Assembly: GCF_026914185.1 (NCBI RefSeq)
Contig: NC_070570.1
Coordinates: forward strand, 2,046,001 to 2,110,000
Source of the DNA: Puccinia triticina
Taxonomy: Eukaryota > Basidiomycota > Pucciniomycetes > Pucciniales > Pucciniaceae
Direction of reading: 5' to 3'
DNA: 64,000 nucleotides
Position 1 is the first letter of the stretch. Each line of letters starts with the position of its first letter. The notes beneath the pieces were generated by a model, which saw only the letters and a program-made list of their open reading frames with translations, did not search any database and was not told the origin of the DNA. Both the position numbers and the translations under genes were made by a program. Shown in pieces: positions 52,899 to 64,000 of this stretch.

Positions 52899-53866
52899 TG
52901 TGAGCCTGGGTCTCTATAGTGACCACAGGACACAAGAAATGGGGGGGCAATGGTTGGATTTCTTGGGATAAAGAAACTACAACTATAAGAGAAAAGAGAA
53001 AGAGAAAAGGGAAACCAAGCAGGATAAGGAAGAAGAGAAGTACTAGGTTATTCTAGTGGGAATGCACGTCCACTGGCAATGCTACTCTTCTGAAGAGTGC
53101 TGCTTATCTGTGCTAGAAGTGCTACAGCTTCCTCTCAGGAGGGTATCTGGATTAGATAAGTTTAAACCAGCCACAGTTTTTTAGACTTCTCTCTGGACAG
53201 TCAAGGTTCTTAATGGGAAACCTGAGGGACAGCCCTGCAACCTAGATTTGTGGCAAAGGCCAAGTGATAATAAGGGACAGCCCTGTGATCAAGATAGAGG
53301 CAAAGGCCTGTAGATTTGGAGGGACAGCCCTGTGATCAAGAAGGAGGCAAAACCAGAAGAAAGAGCAGATCAAGCAAGACACAGAGTTGTACCTCTGAGA
53401 TAAACAAGGTTCAGTGAAAGAGGTTACTTACTGTCAATATCCTAGGCGCCTGTGACGGTAGGTATACTGGGAGTATAGTAGGCTCTTTGGTGGTGATCCT
53501 GGAGTTATCTGGGTGGTGGTTCTGGTGTGCTGAAGTCTGTAGATCCGCCTCAGGCAAGGGGGATTCTGACTACGAAAATTTTCACAGTTTGCTTATGTAA
53601 TTTACATATGTACCTGTGGTTTGGCGCGCCTGGTAGCACTGACACGTCACAACTGCGCAAGCGCGCCACAACTCAGTAACTCAGGGAAGGAGTATAGTTA
53701 CAATGAATTGATAAGTTGTAACTAGGGTTAAAATTGCCTGAGGAAACAGAAGATGAAGTCAAAACAATGATATCTCTTAATATGAAAAAGATATGAAGTA
53801 ATTTCATATGTAATAAGTAGAAAAGAGGCAGCTTTTAGGTCAGCTGTGATGACTCTAAGGCTGACA
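52899..53866 (-). repeat. 3' LTR of the minus-strand chromovirus
   Basis: On the minus strand it starts TGTCAGCCTTAGAG at 53866, right after the purine-rich TTTTGGTGGTAGGGAA, and ends GGCTCACA at 52899. It matches the plus-strand LTR at 56366-57334 along its whole length, with roughly 5-8 percent divergence by eye. Three imperfect copies of a roughly 50-base unit containing GGGACAGCCCTG and GAGGCAAAGGCC lie at 53225-53350. Confidence 0.9.
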
Positions 53867-53903
53867 TTCCCTACCACCAAAAGGGTTGGATTTCTGTAAG
53901 AAA

Positions 53904-56365
53904 TTAAACCACAGGGTTAGACCTCTTCTCAATTCTGAATTTCCTGAGAAGGATAGCAGAGTCTGGGATGTCTTTCTCAAGGAGCCATTCATCATGATCA
54001 GCACTCATACCTTTGTATCTAGCTAAGTACATCATAACATCTCTGTTTTCCACTCTCAATCTCTTGTCTCTGAGAATCTTTTGTATGAATTTACTCTGAG
54101 GGGTCTTATCCATGGGGGGAATGACAACTTTGACTTTCTGTCTCAAAGGGAACTTGTCTGGATTGGGGTCTTTGTATGGTTTCACCAAGCTGACAGGAAA
54201 TGTGGGATGTTTCCTGCTAAACTCTTCAGTCAGTATCACTTCTACAGCATTCTTCCCATGTAAAGCTTTCACAAGGAATGGTCCAGTGAAGGAGTCTCTC
54301 ATCTTCTTAGGGCCAGACAGGTTGTTGAAGTTTGCTGTGGATATTAGGACTTTATCACCAACTTTAAAAGATGGTTCTTTGTGACTCTTGTCCCATCTCT
54401 CTTTGTTGTCAGATGCAGCTTCTGTTATGCATTGCTCAGCATGTTTTCTAGCTTTCTCAAAGATCTTTCCATAGGCAAGAGCAGTAGGATGAATGTCTAC
54501 AGAGTCTTGCTTCAAGAAATTCCTGGGAAGGTTTGGGATCCAGCCTTTTTCCAGGATGGCAGGAGGTTTTCCAGTGGTTGAATGTATGCTGGTGCAATAT
54601 GCTAGCTCGAGTATTGGTAGAAGTGAAACCCAATCATGAGTGTAACCATCATTGTCTTTGAATTCTAGACCATATGCACAAAACCTCCTGATCATATCTT
54701 CAAGTGTTTGGATCATCCTTTCAGCTAATCCATCAGTCTGAGGGTGGTAAGCAGTGGAGAAGGAGAGTTTTGTTCCCAGCATACTATGTAAACCAGTCCA
54801 GAATTCAGATGTGAACTTAGGGTCTCTATCAGAGATGATGATTCTGGGGATGCCAGTCCTAGGCATTACCCTGTTCCAAAACAGTATGGCAGTGTCCATG
54901 GCAGAGTCATCCTTGAAGCAGGGTAAAAATATAGGGGTCTTAGAGTATCTGTCCACTATTACCAGACAAGCATTGAAACTAGCAGCTCCTCCAGGGGACA
55001 AGGAAGTTACCCAATCCATGTTAATAACATCCCATGGTTTTGAAGGTTCCTCAATTTTCATGAGCAGTCCAAATCTTTTACCTGTGGCTTTATTTGCTTT
55101 CTGGCATCTATCACAGGAAGAGCAGTATTCACCAGTGTCTTGTTTCCAGTTAGCCCACCAAGCAGTATCAGCTACTTTTTCCAAAGTTCTATCTTCAGAA
55201 AGATGACCAGAGTAGACACTGTCATGGCATTCATGCAAGATAGTGTTGATACTTTCTTTGTCAGCTAGGACTAGGACAGAGTTGTGTTTCTCTCTGAAGT
55301 AGATGAGGCCATCAAATATAGAGAATCTTCCTTCATCATATAGCTTTCTCCAAGGGTCTTGTAAAGAATTTTTCAGTTGGGCATCTTTAGCATCTTTCAA
55401 CAAAAGTTCAGACAATATGGTAGTGTTCTTGTCTTGCTTGTAGCCTTCTCTTACTGAGTCAAAGAACTCATTCTTGAAAGTAGAGACATGTATGCCCATG
55501 ATGGGGAATATATCATCATCCTTGTCTTCTGGGTCATAAGCAGGGTTGCTAGGATCATTTGGCAAAGCCCATCTGCTCAGTCCATCAGCATTCTTGTGAA
55601 TATTCCCATCTCTGTGGATTATGGTCATATTGCCTCTGTATTCCTGAATAGCAATCTGCCACCTGAGCATATGTCTATTGGGAGTCTTCATGTTCAGCAG
55701 TGATCTCAAAGCTGTGCAGTCTGTTACAACATGAAAGACACTGCCATCTAAGTAGTAATGGAGTTTTTCCAGGGCCCAAACCAGACATAAGCATTCAAGT
55801 TGACTAGCACCATATCTTGTTTCACTGTCCTTCAGTTGTCTGGATATGAAAACAATGGGTCCTTCTTTTCTCACTCCATCAATGACTTGGACTTGATGTA
55901 GAGCAGCACCTAGACCAGTCATGCTAGCATCTACATATAGTGTGAAGGGATGGGTTCAGTCAGGAAACAGTAGCAATGGAGCTGTGGTCAGTTTCTCTTT
56001 TAACAAGTTGTAGGCTACTATTCTATGATGAGTCATCTCATATATGACATCAATCCTTGTCAGTTCAGTCAGAGGTTTTGCTATCTCTGCAAACTTCTCA
56101 ATGTGTTGTCTGTAGTAGCCAGCAAAACCAAGAAATGATTGCATTTCTTTCCTACTACTAGGCACAGGCTTTTGGAGGACAGCAGCTACTTTATTCTGGT
56201 CTATTCCTATGGCAATACCAGACACAAGATGGCCTAGAGCTTTGATCTGATCAAATCCAAAGTTACACTTCTTCAAGGAGATTTTCATGTTCATGTTAAT
56301 GACAACTTTCAGGATCCTGTCTATCCTATTGAGGTGTTCCTCCCACGTGTTGGACATAATGATGA
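53904..56365 (-). pseudogene. Chromovirus pol fragment: RT thumb, RNase H, integrase, chromodomain-like end
   Basis: Reading down from 56365: RT connection with [16 protein letters not shown] and [15 protein letters not shown]; a TGA at 55953-55955 where the plus-strand copy has Trp; RNase [15 protein letters not shown] and [11 protein letters not shown]; integrase zinc domain [12 protein letters not shown]...CDRCQ; core with Asp in NMDWVTSL, Asp in IISDRDPKF and Glu in [10 protein letters not shown]. The C-terminus, with [21 protein letters not shown], resembles a chromodomain. The frame is 672 codons from 55922 to 53904. The element is cut off exactly where the plus-strand LTR begins. Confidence 0.9.
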
Positions 56366-57334
56366 TGTCAGCCTTAGAGTCATCACAGCTGACCTAAAAG
56401 CTGCCTGTTCTACCTTTGTTACATATAAATTACTTTATATCTTTTTCATCTTAAGAGATAACCTTGTTTTGACTTCAGATTCTGTTTCCTCATGCAATTT
56501 TGAACCTAGTTACAACTTATCAATTCATTGTAACTATACTCCTTCCCTGAGTTACTGAGTTGTGGCGCGCTTGCGCAGTTGTGACGTGTCAGCACTACCT
56601 GGCGCGCCAAACCACATGTACATATGTAAATTACATAAGCAAACTGTGAAAATTTTCGTAGTCAGAATCCCCCTTGCCTGAGGCGGATCCACAGACTTCA
56701 GCACACCAGAACCACCACCCAGATAACCGCAGGATCACCACAAAAGAGCCTACTCTACTCCCAGTATACCTACCGTCACAGGCGCCTAGGATATTGACAG
56801 TAAGTAACCTCTTTCACTGAACCTTGATTATCTCAGAGGTACAACTCTGTGTCTTGTTTGATCTGCCTTTTCTTCTTGCTTTGCCTCCTCCTTGATCACA
56901 GGGCTGTCCCTTCTATTCTACAGGCCTTTGCCTCTATCTTGATCACAGGGCTGTCCCTTATAATCACTTGGCCTTTGCCTCAAAATCTAGGTTGCAGGGC
57001 TGTCCCTCAGGTTTCCCATTAATAACCTTGACTGTCCAGAGAGAAGTCTAAAAAACTGTGGCTGGATTAAACTTATCTAATCCAGATACCCTCCTGAGAG
57101 GAAGCTGTAGCACTTCTAGCACAGATTAGCAGCACTCTTCTGAAGAGTAGCATTGCCAGTGGATGTGCATTCCCACTAGAATAACCTAGTACTTCTCTTC
57201 TATCTTATCCTGCTTGGTTTCTTTCTCTCTCTTTCTCTTTTTCTCTTACAGTTGTATTTTCTTTATCCCAAGAAATCAAACTGTTGTCCCCCATTTCTTG
57301 TGTCCTGCTGTCACTATAGAGACTCAGGCTCACA
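56366..57334 (+). repeat. 5' LTR of the plus-strand chromovirus
   Basis: A 969-bp LTR, TGTCAGCC...GGCTCACA, homologous to the minus LTR at 52899-53866. It starts immediately after the truncated minus-strand pol (flank GATGA). The internal roughly 50-base repeats containing CAGGGCTGTCCC are at 56890-57015. Confidence 0.92.
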
Positions 57335-57337
57335 ATT

Positions 57338-57356
57338 GGGGGCCTGATCGGGAAAA
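57338..57356 (+). promoter_or_regulatory. Primer-binding site of the chromovirus
   Basis: TGGGGGCCTGATCGGGAAA begins three bases after the LTR end, in the usual place and with the usual TGG start. The cognate tRNA is not identified. It is similar to the site at 46734. Confidence 0.55.
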
Positions 57357-57578
57357 TTACTCACCTTTTCATAATTCTAGACTGCTATAAAGCCAAAGGA
57401 CTGATCCTCCTGACTAAATCAAACAAAAAACTCTTAAAAATTCGAAAAAATCACTTAAAAATTTTTTCTACATATCCTACTAACGCTGAAAATCTTCTAA
57501 AATTATCCCAAATTGCTCTTATATTGATAAAATTCCTAACTGAACCCTTGAAAAAATTTTTTTACGTCCTGTGTACTC

Positions 57579-58031
57579 GTGAAAGTGCAGAATTGCGACT
57601 CCTCCGCGCCGCTATTCATCCCTTCGTCGGACTTATCCTCCCCAGAACCCTCCATATCTTCGAATCAAGAGGAGATAGCGAAAAACGGAGTACGCTCAAA
57701 AGATTCTCCTGCTTCTTATCTACAATTACCGCAGTTGACCGTAAAAAAATTCTTAACGGCGCAGACTAGCGCAGAAGACGAAAACTACGACGATAGAATA
57801 GTGACAAACCCGCGCAACGGCAATCTTATCAGTAGTTCGTCGTGGACCCCTATTGCTACTGCAAGAGCACAAAAAACTCGTCGAAAGAAGACTGTTGCTC
57901 CCGTCAATATAGCCGAGTGGAACTCTAATTCCTCAGCGAAGTCAAGCGCAAAGGAAAATAAGAAAAAAACCTCTTCTACTACGCGGAAAAGCAAGAGAAT
58001 TTCTGCTAAAGCTAAATCCTCAGGTACTTAA
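57579..58031 (+). CDS. Lys/Ser-rich leader ORF of the chromovirus, possibly spliced to gag
   Basis: This 150-codon ORF has protein-like content and a very basic C-terminal half (KTRRKKTV, KENKKKTSSTTRKSKRISAKAK), as in nucleic-acid-binding gag regions. It stops at 58029-58031. A GT at 58024 after TCCTCAG and an AG at 58110-58111 would define an 88-base intron. Removing it joins this frame to the main gag-pol frame without a stop. Splicing is a hypothesis. Otherwise it is a separate upstream ORF in the 5' leader. Confidence 0.45.
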   Translation: MKVQNCDSSAPLFIPSSDLSSPEPSISSNQEEIAKNGVRSKDSPASYLQLPQLTVKKFLTAQTSAEDENYDDRIVTNPRNGNLISSSSWTPIATARAQKTRRKKTVAPVNIAEWNSNSSAKSSAKENKKKTSSTTRKSKRISAKAKSSGT

Positions 58032-58113
58032 CCTTTAAAAAATCCTTATTCTTCTTTTCCTACTCGACTACCAACTTTCCTACACGTGCTCACCATGCCT
58101 CCTCACCTTAGAA

Positions 58114-61100
58114 ATGGCAGAGACCTCTCAGCAGAACAGCGCCTCCGCTACCGCCTCAGTCCAGCCGCCGAGGAAAGGCTTCGAAGAGCTAGAGTCAGCA
58201 TTGCCGCCGCTCCAAGAGGATTTCCTCAAGTTCCCGGAGGAGGAGCCGCTTCCCCCAGACACAGGGATCCCTCCGGCGCTATACCAGGCGAGAGAGACAT
58301 CAATAGCTCTAGCCTCGAACAGGTCCACGCCGGTACCCGCGCCCAGTAGACAGGGAACAAATGATCCCTACGGCGAATTATCCTCAGAAGGATCAACCGC
58401 CCTCCAAGCCTACCAACCCCGAGGGTATGAGGCCGAATGCCTCCCCCAGTTTAGCCCTCCTTCCGCCCATTCAGAACCCACGACGGGAAGAGTCTTCCGG
58501 CCCGATGGATCTGATCCCAGAAGAAATGGAGCTGACAGGCCTCATCAACCTCTTCAACGATCAATTCGACATGTTTGTCCGAGCGAGAGAGGCACAGAAC
58601 ACGGCCTCGATGAAGAGACTCCTCTCCCAAGCTTTGATGACGCAAGAAATGATTATAGAGCTGGTTGGGAGAGCAGACGCTATCCGTCTATGCCAAGAAT
58701 GGATCCCCAACGAGGAGCTCCATCAATTGAATCAATCTCTAGCGCAACAGAACCCGGCAGATCAAACAATCCGCCACCATTCGCAGCTAGCCGTAGCGCC
58801 ACACGCCAACTATCAACCAATGATAGCCACGCCGACTCCGGAGCCTACGGGCTTACAGTACCGAGTACCAACGCAGGAGTTCCAGGGTCCTACCCCTTCC
58901 AACCGTCAGGAACTTCCACAACCGCGTCCAGAAGGTCAGATTTACCACGGCCCTCAAATGCCGCAGCAACCACCGCCGCCGCCGCCGCCGCAAGCGCTCC
59001 AAGTGAGGCCAATACCAGCTTCTATACCGCGAGAGGTGGTTCAATTGTTCCGCCCCAGCCCTCATTATCAACCTGGCGGGGTCAATCCACCCCATTATCC
59101 TCACACGCAGCAAGGATACGCAGACCACAACCCCCCTCATCCTCAAGACAATTGGAGAGGATCAGGGAGGAACTGGAGACGCCCCCAGGACGACACTCAG
59201 AGAGTACTAGAGATAGGAGAATACCTGATGAGAGCCACACGAGGAGTGAGGAGAATCTATGGACGCGGGAGAGCCAGAGGGAGAGGCCCTTACTAGATGA
59301 ATCTTTACCCAAAAGTTCCTTAAGTAGTGATTCACCACTAGGCCTCAGTTTAGATATTGATAATCTCTCTGATCCTTCAAATAGAGAATTTTTTCTCAAT
59401 AACCTTAACTCTGAAATGTCTAGAAATGGTCCCTTGTTCCTAGAAGAAAAATTACAAGTCTTGTTCTCTAAATTTCTCTCTGAATTATCTGGTACTGTTG
59501 AAACCATTCCTGGTACTCTTCTTGAATCTTGTGTCAGCAATTTTAAAGATGTCCTGAATCATTCAATTCTTGATCTGTTTAAAGATGAATTCATTCCCTT
59601 TTTGCTTGATCAAATCCTGAATAACATAGGTGAAAGTGCCAGAGAGAAGTCCACAGTGAATAACAATGTGTTAGAACAACTGAAGAAACACATAGATGAT
59701 AAGTTTGAGACAGTTCAAGATTTGATTCTGGTAAATGAATCACAATGTCATTCTAACATGGATACAATTGGCCAAAATCTGAAAGATTTTGAAGAGAAAG
59801 TGAGCAACAATCTTACTTCCATTGGTAATCAGATCAATGACCTTCATGCCAATGAGCACAACAGATTTGAACAATCTAAGAGAAGATTCAGTGACATATC
59901 TTCTGTAGTAAACACTGTGAGCTCAAAGCTGGATTCCGTGTTAATACCAGATGACAGAGACCAACCCCCTCATCTCTTATACAATAATCCCTTCCAGAAT
60001 GTCCACCATGAGCAACAACAGGAACACAGACCTCCTCCTCCTGTTCCTACTCCAGAACCCCAGAGACCACCAAGAGATAACTTTCCTAAGCCTGCTAGCA
60101 ATACTCCTGAGGCTAAGACCCAAGAGGAATTCCCCTACATTGATCATGGAGCAATAGACTTTGAAATGAGGAAGGAACTGTGGAAAGGTATCCCCAAAAA
60201 TGGAGACTGGGAGAAATTCTCTGGAGAATTACCTTACAATCATGAGCTTTGGATTAAAAACACTGATATCCTGGTCAGAGACTACTTGATGCTGGATAAC
60301 ATGATAATCAGTAGATTAACAATCTTGTTAACTGACACTGCAAGGAATTGGTACCTAGGCATCAGAGACCAGTATGGAAACAAATCTTGGGCTTGGTGGA
60401 AGAATGCCATCAGAAACAAGTTTGGCACTGAGAACTGGAAATGGAAAATGCAACAAGAGTTTGAGAATGATCACTTTGCCTATGATGGGAGGAAAATCCA
60501 TAAATGGTTTGGTAATCAGAGAGAAAGACTGAAAGCTTATCAACCTGAACTCAGTCAGTACCTTATTTGTGAGAAAATCTTAAAGCAATGCCCTCCAAAC
60601 CTTGAGCATGCTATTAAAAGCAGATACAAAAGAGATGCCACTGAAATGAGTTTTGAGGATATGGTTATAATTGCTGAAGAGGTCATAGACAGAGTCATGA
60701 AAAGGAACAAGCCTGTGACAAACAATTATAACACTCCAAACAGATCCCACTGGAGAAGCAATCCTGCCCCTGAGAAAACTGATAAGCCAACTGACTCCTC
60801 TGCCAAAAAGAATCCTGTCTCTGCCCCTGAGAAAGAAAAACTTATATGCCATTTCTGTAAACAAACTGGTCACTTCTCCAGGGAATGCCCTAAGAAGAAG
60901 AACAGGATCAATAATGTAGGAATGGATGATGATGATGATCCCGAGAGTGACAATGGAGAAGATCAAGGTGAACCACACAAGTCTGAATCAGAACTAGATG
61001 AAGAAGAAGAGAATCATAGAACCAATCATATGATTCTTGCCATGGACAATGGGAATGGTGCCAATTATGACCCCTTGGTTGATTTTGATTTTGGAACACA

Positions 61101-64000
61101 TGCTGTAGAGTGTGAGATAAACCAAGACTTCTCCATTGCTGAAATTCAAGCTGAAACTCATCAACCCCAGACATGGGACAAATCCTGCCAGTCTTCCCAC
61201 ATAGAGGATGCTAGACTGATGAAATGTAAACCTGATAGAGGAAAAGCTCATCTTACTGGAAAAGCAAATCTTACCACTGTCCTTATTGAATCCAGAGAAC
61301 AATCATGTCTTCTTGATAGTGGAGCTTCTTGCTCAATCATCAGCAACAAATTGCTAGACTCTATATTACCAGAATGGGAAAACAAGCTCATGCCAATTAA
61401 CCATGCAAAATTTCACAGCTGTAGTGACCAATTACAACCAATGGGCATAATAGAAACAGCTTTGATTTTTCCTCACACTAAAGGCTCTATCAGAATTCTA
61501 GCAGAATTTGTAGTCATGAAAAATGCAAGAATTGACTATCTTATCCTTGGAAATGATTACATGTCTCTTTATGGCTTTGACATCACAAACAGCAAAGAGA
61601 GATTCTTTACCATTGGAAATGAGAACAAGAGGAAGAAATTCAGTTTTAAGTCTCATCATCTGGAGAAAATGAGCCCTTCCAATGAAATTTCTGCTGTAAA
61701 GAAGTCCAATCCTCAACTGCAGAAATTTATTACAGAAGAACTCTGTGAAGCCAAGTTCAGTGATAAGTTGACTATTGAGCAAAAGGAGAAGCTGTTTAAA
61801 GTCCTCCACAATAACAAGCTTGCCTTCTCCAATACCAACCAGCCCCTTGGTGCCATTAAAGGTCATGAAGTTCATATCAAATTGACAACTGAGAGACCCT
61901 ATCCTCCTCTCCTCAGAAGACCTCCTTATCCTGCCAGCCCCAAAAGCAGAGAAGCTCTTGAACAACACATTGAGGAACTAGTAAACCTGAATGTTCTAAG
62001 GAAAGTTGGTCATAATGAAGTAGTTGAGATCACTACTCCTGTAATCATTGCTTGGCATAATGGAAAGTCCAGAATGGTAGGAGACTTCAGAGCTTTGAAT
62101 TCATACACTGCTTCAGACAGGTATCCCATTCCCAAGATCAGTGAGACTCTGAACAACCTGGCCAAAGCTAAGTATCTGACTAGCATGGATGTACTCAAAG
62201 GTTTCCACCAGAATGTCATTGCAGAAGATTCCAGACATCTACTGAGGATTATTATGCACAAAGGAATCTATGAGTACCTTAGAATGCCCTTTGGGATCAA
62301 GAATGCCCCCTCTCATTTCCAGAGAATGATGGACATTGAATTCAGAAAGGAAATTGATGAGAAGTGGGTCATTATCTACATTGATGATATCATCATTATG
62401 TCCAACACTTGGGAGGAACACCTCAATAGGATAGACAGAATCCTGAAAGTTGTCATTAACATGAACATGAAAATCTCCTTGAAGAAGTGTAACTTTGGAT
62501 TTGATCAGATCAAAGCTCTAGGCCATCTTGTGTCTGGTATTGCCATAGGAATAGACCAGAATAAAGTAGCTGCTGTCCTCCAAAAACCTGTGCCTAGTAG
62601 TAGGAAAGAAATGCAATCATTTCTTGGTTTTGCTGGGTACTACAGACAACACATTGAGAAGTTTGCAGAGATAGCCAAACCTCTGACTGAGCTGACAAGG
62701 ATTGATGTCATATATGAGATGACTCATCATAGAATAGTAGCCTACAACTTGTTAAAAGAGAAACTGACCACAGCTCCATTGCTATTGTTTCCTGACTGGG
62801 CCCATCCTTTCACACTATATGTAGACGCTAGTATGACTGGTCTAGGTGCTGCTTTACATCAAGTCCAAGTCATTGATGGAGTGAGAAAAGAAGGACCCAT
62901 TGTTTTCATATCCAGACAACTGAAGGACAGTGAAACAAGATATGGTGCTAGTCAACTTGAATGCTTATGTCTGGTTTGGGCCCTGGAAAAACTCCATTAC
63001 TACTTGGATGGCAGTGTATTTCATGTTGTAACAGACTGCACAGCTTTGAGATCACTGCTGAACATGAAGACTCCCAACAGACATATGCTCAGGTGGCAGA
63101 TTGCTATTCAAGAATACAGAGGCAATATGACCATAATCCACAGAGATGGGAATATTCACAAGAATGCTGATGGACTGAGCAGATGGGCTTTGCCAAATGA
63201 TCCCAGTAACCCTGCTTATGACCCAGAAGACAAGGATGATGATAGATTCCCCATCATGGGCATACATGTCTCTACTTTCAAGAATGAGTTCTTTGACTCA
63301 GTGAGAGAAGCCTACAAGCAAGACAAGAACACTACCATATTGTCTGAACTTTTGTTGAAAGATGCTAAAGATGCCCAACTGAAAAATTCTTTACAAGACC
63401 CTTGGAGAAAGCTATATGATGAAGGAAGATTCTCTATATTTGATGGCCTCATCTACTTCAGAGAGAAACACAACTCTGTCCTAGTCCTAGCTGACAAAGA
63501 AAGTATCAACACTATCTTGCATGAATGCCATGACAGTGTCTACTCTGGTCATCTTTCTGAAGATAGAACTTTGGAAAAAGTAGCTGATACTGCTTGGTGG
63601 ACTAACTGGAAACAAGACACTGGTGAATACTGCTCTTCCTGTGATAGATGCCAGAAAGCAAATAAAGCCACAGGTAAAAGATTTGGACTGCTCATGAAAA
63701 TTGAGGAACCTTCAAAACCATGGGATGTTATTAACATGGATTGGGTAACTTCCTTGTCCCCTGGAGGAGCTGCTAGTTTCAATGCTTGTCTGGTAATAGT
63801 GGACAGATACTCTAAGACCCCTATATTTGTACCCTGCTTCAAGGATGACTCTGCCATGGACACTGCCATACTGTTTTGGAACAGAGTAATGCCTAGGACT
63901 GGAATCCCCAGAATCATCATCTCTGATAGAGACCCTAAGTTCACATCTGAATTCTGGACTGGTTTGCATAGTATGCTAGGAACAAAACTCTCCTTCTCCA
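58114..64000 (+). CDS. Chromovirus (Ty3/gypsy) gag-pol, open to the window edge
   Basis: From ATG 58114 one frame is open for about 1960 codons to the edge. Parts in order: Glu/Pro/Ser-rich N-terminus with Arg-rich segments; coiled-coil-like region (59600-59950); capsid-like region with [15 protein letters not shown] and [13 protein letters not shown] (60200-60700); CCHC knuckle [14 protein letters not shown] (60848); protease [11 protein letters not shown] (61312); RT with [27 protein letters not shown] and the intact YIDDIII box (62380); RNase [15 protein letters not shown] (62817); integrase HHCC domain (63520-63655) and core Asps in NMDWV and ISDRDPKF. The Glu and any chromodomain lie beyond the edge. 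An ORF at 58361-59296 in another frame is a shadow. No inactivating lesion is visible, so this copy may be young. Confidence 0.88.
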   Translation, partial: MAETSQQNSASATASVQPPRKGFEELESALPPLQEDFLKFPEEEPLPPDTGIPPALYQARETSIALASNRSTPVPAPSRQGTNDPYGELSSEGSTALQAYQPRGYEAECLPQFSPPSAHSEPTTGRVFRPDGSDPRRNGADRPHQPLQRSIRHVCPSERGTEHGLDEETPLPSFDDARNDYRAGWESRRYPSMPRMDPQRGAPSIESISSATEPGRSNNPPPFAASRSATRQLSTNDSHADSGAYGLTVPSTNAGVPGSYPFQPSGTSTTASRRSDLPRPSNAAATTAAAAAASAPSEANTSFYTARGGSIVPPQPSLSTWRGQSTPLSSHAARIRRPQPPSSSRQLERIREELETPPGRHSESTRDRRIPDESHTRSEENLWTRESQRERPLLDESLPKSSLSSDSPLGLSLDIDNLSDPSNREFFLNNLNSEMSRNGPLFLEEKLQVLFSKFLSELSGTVETIPGTLLESCVSNFKDVLNHSILDLFKDEFIPFLLDQILNNIGESAREKSTVNNNVLEQLKKHIDDKFETVQDLILVNESQCHSNMDTIGQNLKDFEEKVSNNLTSIGNQINDLHANEHNRFEQSKRRFSDISSVVNTVSSKLDSVLIPDDRDQPPHLLYNNPFQNVHHEQQQEHRPPPPVPTPEPQRPPRDNFPKPASNTPEAKTQEEFPYIDHGAIDFEMRKELWKGIPKNGDWEKFSGELPYNHELWIKNTDILVRDYLMLDNMIISRLTILLTDTARNWYLGIRDQYGNKSWAWWKNAIRNKFGTENWKWKMQQEFENDHFAYDGRKIHKWFGNQRERLKAYQPELSQYLICEKILKQCPPNLEHAIKSRYKRDATEMSFEDMVIIAEEVIDRVMKRNKPVTNNYNTPNRSHWRSNPAPEKTDKPTDSSAKKNPVSAPEKEKLICHFCKQTGHFSRECPKKKNRINNVGMDDDDDPESDNGEDQGEPHKSESELDEEEENHRTNHMILAMDNGNGANYDPLVDFDFGTHAVECEINQDFSIAEIQAETHQPQTWDKSCQSSHIEDARLMKCKPDRGKAHLTGKANLTTVLIESREQSCLLDSGASCSIISNKLLDSILPEWENKLMPINHAKFHSCSDQLQPMGIIETALIFPHTKGSIRILAEFVVMKNARIDYLILGNDYMSLYGFDITNSKERFFTIGNENKRKKFSFKSHHLEKMSPSNEISAVKKSNPQLQKFITEELCEAKFSDKLTIEQKEKLFKVLHNNKLAFSNTNQPLGAIKGHEVHIKLTTERPYPPLLRRPPYPASPKSREALEQHIEELVNLNVLRKVGHNEVVEITTPVIIAWHNGKSRMVGDFRALNSYTASDRYPIPKISETLNNLAKAKYLTSMDVLKGFHQNVIAEDSRHLLRIIMHKGIYEYLRMPFGIKNAPSHFQRMMDIEFRKEIDEKWVIIYIDDIIIMSNTWEEHLNRIDRILKVVINMNMKISLKKCNFGFDQIKALGHLVSGIAIGIDQNKVAAVLQKPVPSSRKEMQSFLGFAGYYRQHIEKFAEIAKPLTELTRIDVIYEMTHHRIVAYNLLKEKLTTAPLLLFPDWAHPFTLYVDASMTGLGAALHQVQVIDGVRKEGPIVFISRQLKDSETRYGASQLECLCLVWALEKLHYYLDGSVFHVVTDCTALRSLLNMKTPNRHMLRWQIAIQEYRGNMTIIHRDGNIHKNADGLSRWALPNDPSNPAYDPEDKDDDRFPIMGIHVSTFKNEFFDSVREAYKQDKNTTILSELLLKDAKDAQLKNSLQDPWRKLYDEGRFSIFDGLIYFREKHNSVLVLADKESINTILHECHDSVYSGHLSEDRTLEKVADTAWWTNWKQDTGEYCSSCDRCQKANKATGKRFGLLMKIEEPSKPWDVINMDWVTSLSPGGAASFNACLVIVDRYSKTPIFVPCFKDDSAMDTAILFWNRVMPRTGIPRIIISDRDPKFTSEFWTGLHSMLGTKLSFS

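Noticed and set aside
58361..59296. 311-codon ORF rich in Pro, Gln and Arg that looked like gag
   Set aside because: It lies entirely inside the longer frame from 58114, which continues into capsid, protease and RT motifs. The ORF is the +1 shadow of a Pro/Ser/Arg-rich segment.

Overview
This 64 kb window is eukaryotic and very probably fungal. The best fit is a basidiomycete with a transposon-bloated genome, and a rust fungus (Pucciniales) is my working guess. The reasons are short GT...AG introns in a hAT transposase gene, Ty1/copia and Ty3/gypsy pol genes (one with a C-terminal chromodomain-like segment), a DIRS-like gag/RT element, a Helitron remnant, a CACTA-like fold-back element, and almost no host genes. 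There are no bacterial operons, rRNA genes or CRISPR arrays. The species assignment is inference.

Layout. 1-1.6 kb: the only candidate host gene(s), a partial and two small unrecognised ORFs. 2.1-4.2 kb: inverted repeats and a 218-bp hairpin element. 4.34-6.40 kb: a fold-back DNA element with an 8-bp target duplication, which carries a complete 663-bp miniature LTR retrotransposon (TRIM) whose LTRs each contain a tRNA-like gene. 7.5-7.95 kb: Helitron 3' end and helicase tail (minus strand). 9.8-10.0 kb: a 91-bp tandem repeat. 11.6-15.7 kb: a nearly complete hAT transposon inside a second tRNA-bearing short LTR pair. 16.1-16.5 kb: a GC-rich fold-back. 16.9-17.8 kb: a degenerate gene. 18.8-21.1 kb: 5'-truncated copia pol (minus). 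21.2-29.3 kb: a decayed DIRS-like element split by an intact-frame 1409-codon copia polyprotein (minus, 24.1-28.3 kb).

29.8-39.6 kb is a gypsy element interrupted twice: by a complete copia element (30097-37154, 133-bp LTRs, target duplication ATGCT) and by a ~1 kb inverted-repeat element (37922-38935, duplication GGATACT). 41.7-42.8 kb is a palindromic CACTA-like element. 43.8-44.6 kb holds a 21-bp minisatellite that is open on both strands. From about 46 kb to the right edge lies a three-deep gypsy nest. A decayed gypsy (gag, protease, RT, integrase) contains a solo LTR and a minus-strand chromovirus. That chromovirus is in turn split by a plus-strand copy of the same family, whose gag-pol frame is open from 58114 to the window edge.

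How the parts relate. The autonomous elements (hAT, copia, gypsy) could supply proteins in trans to the non-autonomous ones (TRIM, fold-backs). The TRIM and the 30-37 kb copia share a primer-binding site complementary to the anticodon region of initiator tRNA-Met, so a copia-type reverse transcriptase is the natural suspect for moving the TRIM. Many older copies carry transition-type damage (CpG to TpG/CpA, TGA and TAG stops, catalytic Asp to Asn), consistent with cytosine methylation and deamination.
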